DNA of 64,000 nucleotides from Psychromarinibacter sediminicola (lineage in GTDB: Bacteria > Pseudomonadota > Alphaproteobacteria > Rhodobacterales > Rhodobacteraceae). The notes beneath the pieces were generated by a model. The model had not been told where the DNA came from, did no database searches, and was given only the letters and a program-made list of their open reading frames with translations. Positions 61,980 to 64,000 of this stretch are shown here, piece after piece. Numbering within the stretch: the stretch's first letter is position 1; every line of letters begins with the position of its first letter. The DNA lies in the NCBI RefSeq assembly GCF_029168335.1, contig NZ_JARGYC010000018.1, positions 1-64,000 on the forward strand, read 5' to 3'. The translations under genes were made by a program, and so were the position numbers.

Positions 61980-63149
61980 ATGGATTTCGACCGCATCCCG
62001 AACCGCATCGGCACGCACGCCTCCAAGTGGGACAACATGGAGGGGTTCTCCGGCGTTTCGCCCGAGGACGGCATCTCCATGTTCGTGGCCGACATGGACT
62101 TCGACGCGGCGGACTGCATTCGCGACGCCATCCGGCAGGAGGCCGAGAACGGCTATCTCGGCTATTTCGGCAATGTCGAACCGGTGACGCGCGCCGTCTG
62201 CGACTGGATGCACGGCACGCACGGCTGGGACGTGCAGCCCGACTGGGTCAGCTACAGCCATGGCGTCGTGTCGGGCTTCGGCATGGTGCTGGAGGCGTTC
62301 TCGGATCCCGGCGAGGCGATCGTCCTGTTCACGCCGGTCTACCACGCCTTCTTCCGCAAGGCCGAGGCCAAGGGCCGCAGGATCCTGCAATCCGAACTCG
62401 TGCAGCGGGACGGCCGCTACGAGATGGACCTCGACGCGCTGGCCGGGCAGCTGACCGGGGAGGAGCGGATCGCGGTCCTGTGTTCGCCGCACAATCCCGG
62501 CGGCCGAATGTGGGAGCCGGCGGAGATCTCGGCGCTGGCCGACTTCTGCGCCGAGCACGATCTGCTGCTGCTGTCCGACGAAATCCACATGGACCTCGTC
62601 TTTCCCGGAGCCAGACATGTCCCCACCGCCCTGGCCGCGCCGCAAGCCACCGACCGGCTGGTCACGATCACCGCGGCCTCCAAGGGCTTCAACATCGCCG
62701 GCGGCGAGACCGGGTTCATTATCGTCGAGGACGCGGAGCTGCGCGCGAAGATCGACGCGGTGCAGAAATCCTTCGGCGGCACGCCCAACCGCTTCGGGAT
62801 GCTGATGACCAAGGCCGCGCTGACCGAGGGCCGCGCCTGGAGCGAGGCGTGCCGCGCCTACCTGGCCGAGAACTTCGCGATCTGGAAAGAACGGATCGGC
62901 GCGCTGCCGGGGGTCGAGGTGATGGACATGCAGTCCACCTACCTGTCCTGGGTCGATTTCTCCAACACCGGCATGACGCCCGAGGAGACGAACCGCCGCA
63001 TCCGCCAGGACGCCCGCATCGCGCAAAGCCCCGGCGCCCAGTTCGGCAAGGGCGGCGAGAGCTTCCATCGTTTCAACCTCGCGATGCCGCGCGCGCGGCT
63101 GATGGAGGCGATCGACCGGCTGGAGAAAGCGTTCGGCGACCTGCAGTAG
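61980..63149 (+). CDS. patB: PatB/MalY-type PLP enzyme (cystathionine beta-lyase)
   Basis: A 389-residue fold-type I PLP enzyme of the MalY/PatB group. It has MFVADMDFDAADCI near the start, CSPHNPGGRMW, the acidic DEIHMDLVFPG, and the PLP lysine in TAASKGFNIAGGETGF. It should cleave cystathionine or cysteine conjugates to a thiol, pyruvate and ammonia. RBS GGAGGG. Divergent from the deformylase array. Confidence 0.9.
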   Translation: MDFDRIPNRIGTHASKWDNMEGFSGVSPEDGISMFVADMDFDAADCIRDAIRQEAENGYLGYFGNVEPVTRAVCDWMHGTHGWDVQPDWVSYSHGVVSGFGMVLEAFSDPGEAIVLFTPVYHAFFRKAEAKGRRILQSELVQRDGRYEMDLDALAGQLTGEERIAVLCSPHNPGGRMWEPAEISALADFCAEHDLLLLSDEIHMDLVFPGARHVPTALAAPQATDRLVTITAASKGFNIAGGETGFIIVEDAELRAKIDAVQKSFGGTPNRFGMLMTKAALTEGRAWSEACRAYLAENFAIWKERIGALPGVEVMDMQSTYLSWVDFSNTGMTPEETNRRIRQDARIAQSPGAQFGKGGESFHRFNLAMPRARLMEAIDRLEKAFGDLQ

Positions 63150-63157
63150 CGGCCGGT

Positions 63158-63508
63158 TCAGTCCCGCCCGATCAGCGCCACCGGCGCCGTCTCGTCCCGC
63201 GCGAAGTCGAGCGGTGCCTGGTCCACGGCGGCCGTGTTGCGCTTGAACTCGTAGACCATTTCGCCGTCGTCCTCGGCGCTGGCCACGATCAGGCACTGGT
63301 ACAGGTGCCGCCCGCCCGAATACAGATCCACCAGCCCGCGCAGGTGCGGCGCGTCCTCGGCATCCAGCGCGAAGCCGCCGTCCCAGAACCGCAGCACGCG
63401 GAACACCTGCTCGCCCACATGCACGCGCAGGCGGCTGTTCTTGCGCAGGTCGGCCTTGCGCGCGGCTTCGAGGCCGTCGAGGATCTCCTGGGGCAGATAA
63501 TCGGTCAT
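63158..63508 (-). CDS. Small conserved-looking protein, unknown
   Basis: A 116-residue soluble protein (MTDYLPQEILDGLEAARKAD, then RLRVHVGEQVFRVLRFWDGG, then GGRHLYQCLIVASAEDDGEM). I believe close homologues occur throughout Rhodobacteraceae, but no function is known to me. It appears to be a small alpha/beta domain without signal peptide. It is convergent with the PatB gene at a distance of eight bases. Confidence 0.72.
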   Translation of the reverse strand: MTDYLPQEILDGLEAARKADLRKNSRLRVHVGEQVFRVLRFWDGGFALDAEDAPHLRGLVDLYSGGRHLYQCLIVASAEDDGEMVYEFKRNTAAVDQAPLDFARDETAPVALIGRD

Positions 63509-63597
63509 GGCAGCACTCCACCGGTCAGGGCAAGTGAACGACGCTCTTGCAGATTCGGTCAAGCGAACTTTCGGTAAATCCGAAACTCCGGCGGGGG

Positions 63598-64000
63598 TCA
63601 GCTCGCCCTGGCGATCTTCGGACGCAGCACGTGCGGATGCGCCGGATCGTATAGCGCGCTGTCGCGGAAATCGCGCCCCCGGGCCAGCGCGGGCCCCACC
63701 AGGATCAGCGCGGTGCGCGTGATCTTCTCGGCGCGCACCTTTTCGCGAATATCGGCCAGCGTGCCGCGGATCAGCATCTCGTCCGGCCAGCCGACGCGAT
63801 AGGCCACCACCACGGGACAATCGGCGCCGTAGTGCGGGACCAGCACCCGCTCGATCTCGCGCAGCGCCCGGACGCCCAGGTGGATCGCCAGCGTCGCGCC
63901 GGTGCGCGCGAAGTTCTCCAGCGTTTCGCCCTCGGGCATCGAGGTCGACTTCATCGACACCCGCGTCAGAACCACCGACTGCGCGATCTCCGGCACGGTC
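63598..64000 (-). CDS. cobM: Precorrin-4 C11-methyltransferase, C-terminal part
   Basis: The last ~134 codons of a cobalamin-pathway SAM methyltransferase; the gene continues past the right edge. Seen are LTRVSMKSTSMPEGETLENF, ATLAIHLGVRALREIERVLV, ADCPVVVAYRVGWPDEMLIRG (split by family motif CPVVVAYRVGWP), and TRTALILVGPAL. This C-terminal pattern is that of CobM/CbiF. It supports de novo B12 synthesis, in line with the adenosyltransferase at 7.9 kb. Confidence 0.88.
   Translation of the reverse strand, partial: TVPEIAQSVVLTRVSMKSTSMPEGETLENFARTGATLAIHLGVRALREIERVLVPHYGADCPVVVAYRVGWPDEMLIRGTLADIREKVRAEKITRTALILVGPALARGRDFRDSALYDPAHPHVLRPKIARAS

Overview
The window is high-GC DNA with dense, often overlapping genes. 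The gene content (ChvG/ChvI next to a nitrogen-PTS cluster, the PhyR/NepR/EcfG stress system, a probable ethylmalonyl-CoA pathway dehydrogenase, TAXI-TRAP transport, and several DUF families typical of the group) points to an alphaproteobacterium of the Rhodobacteraceae/Roseobacter group. No rRNA, tRNA, CRISPR array, prophage or transposase was seen. Both ends cut genes: tuf on the left and probable cobM on the right.

Layout. 0-10.3 kb: tuf start, a lipoprotein, an M48 peptidase/DUF898 membrane pair, parC, an SH3 protein, an SDR, a cobalamin adenosyltransferase and etfBA. 10.4-16.6 kb: idi, a c-type cytochrome, a DUF6473 protein, 3-hydroxybutyryl-CoA dehydrogenase, then a P450-ferredoxin operon divergent from a LysR regulator. 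16.7-24.1 kb: an acyltransferase, then chvI-chvG-hprK-rapZ-EIIA-HPr divergent from pckA, linking envelope/acid sensing, PTS phosphorylation and gluconeogenesis. 24-30.7 kb: DUF3859, TauE, a methylsuccinyl-CoA-dehydrogenase-like gene with a duplicated tail, an aminotransferase and recO. 30.7-36.3 kb: a housekeeping operon (hypothetical-acpS-lepB-lepB2-rnc-era) interrupted and flanked by three copies of a structured repeat of about 233 bp. 36.3-45.8 kb: two APH-like kinases, a Hint-domain protein, and a LysR-sulfatase-TAXI-TRAP cluster. 46-50 kb: alkaline phosphatase and a three-gene MacB/FtsX-type ABC operon.

50-58.6 kb is a general stress response island. phyR diverges from nepR-ecfG-histidine kinase, and at least six sites matching the EcfG consensus (GGAAC-N16/17-CGTT) lie in the intergenic regions. 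They precede the regulators and a set of small envelope proteins (PLDc_N-like, AI-2E family, PRC-barrel, holin-like, DUF883, DUF1328). 58.6-64 kb: fmt, ArsR/DUF6428, three overlapping peptide deformylase genes (the last with a changed catalytic residue), a PatB-like lyase, a small conserved protein and cobM.

The observations most worth following are the covarying structured repeat family around rnc-era, the EcfG promoter constellation, the duplicated 3' tail of the acyl-CoA dehydrogenase, and the deformylase paralogue with HQxxH in place of HExxH.
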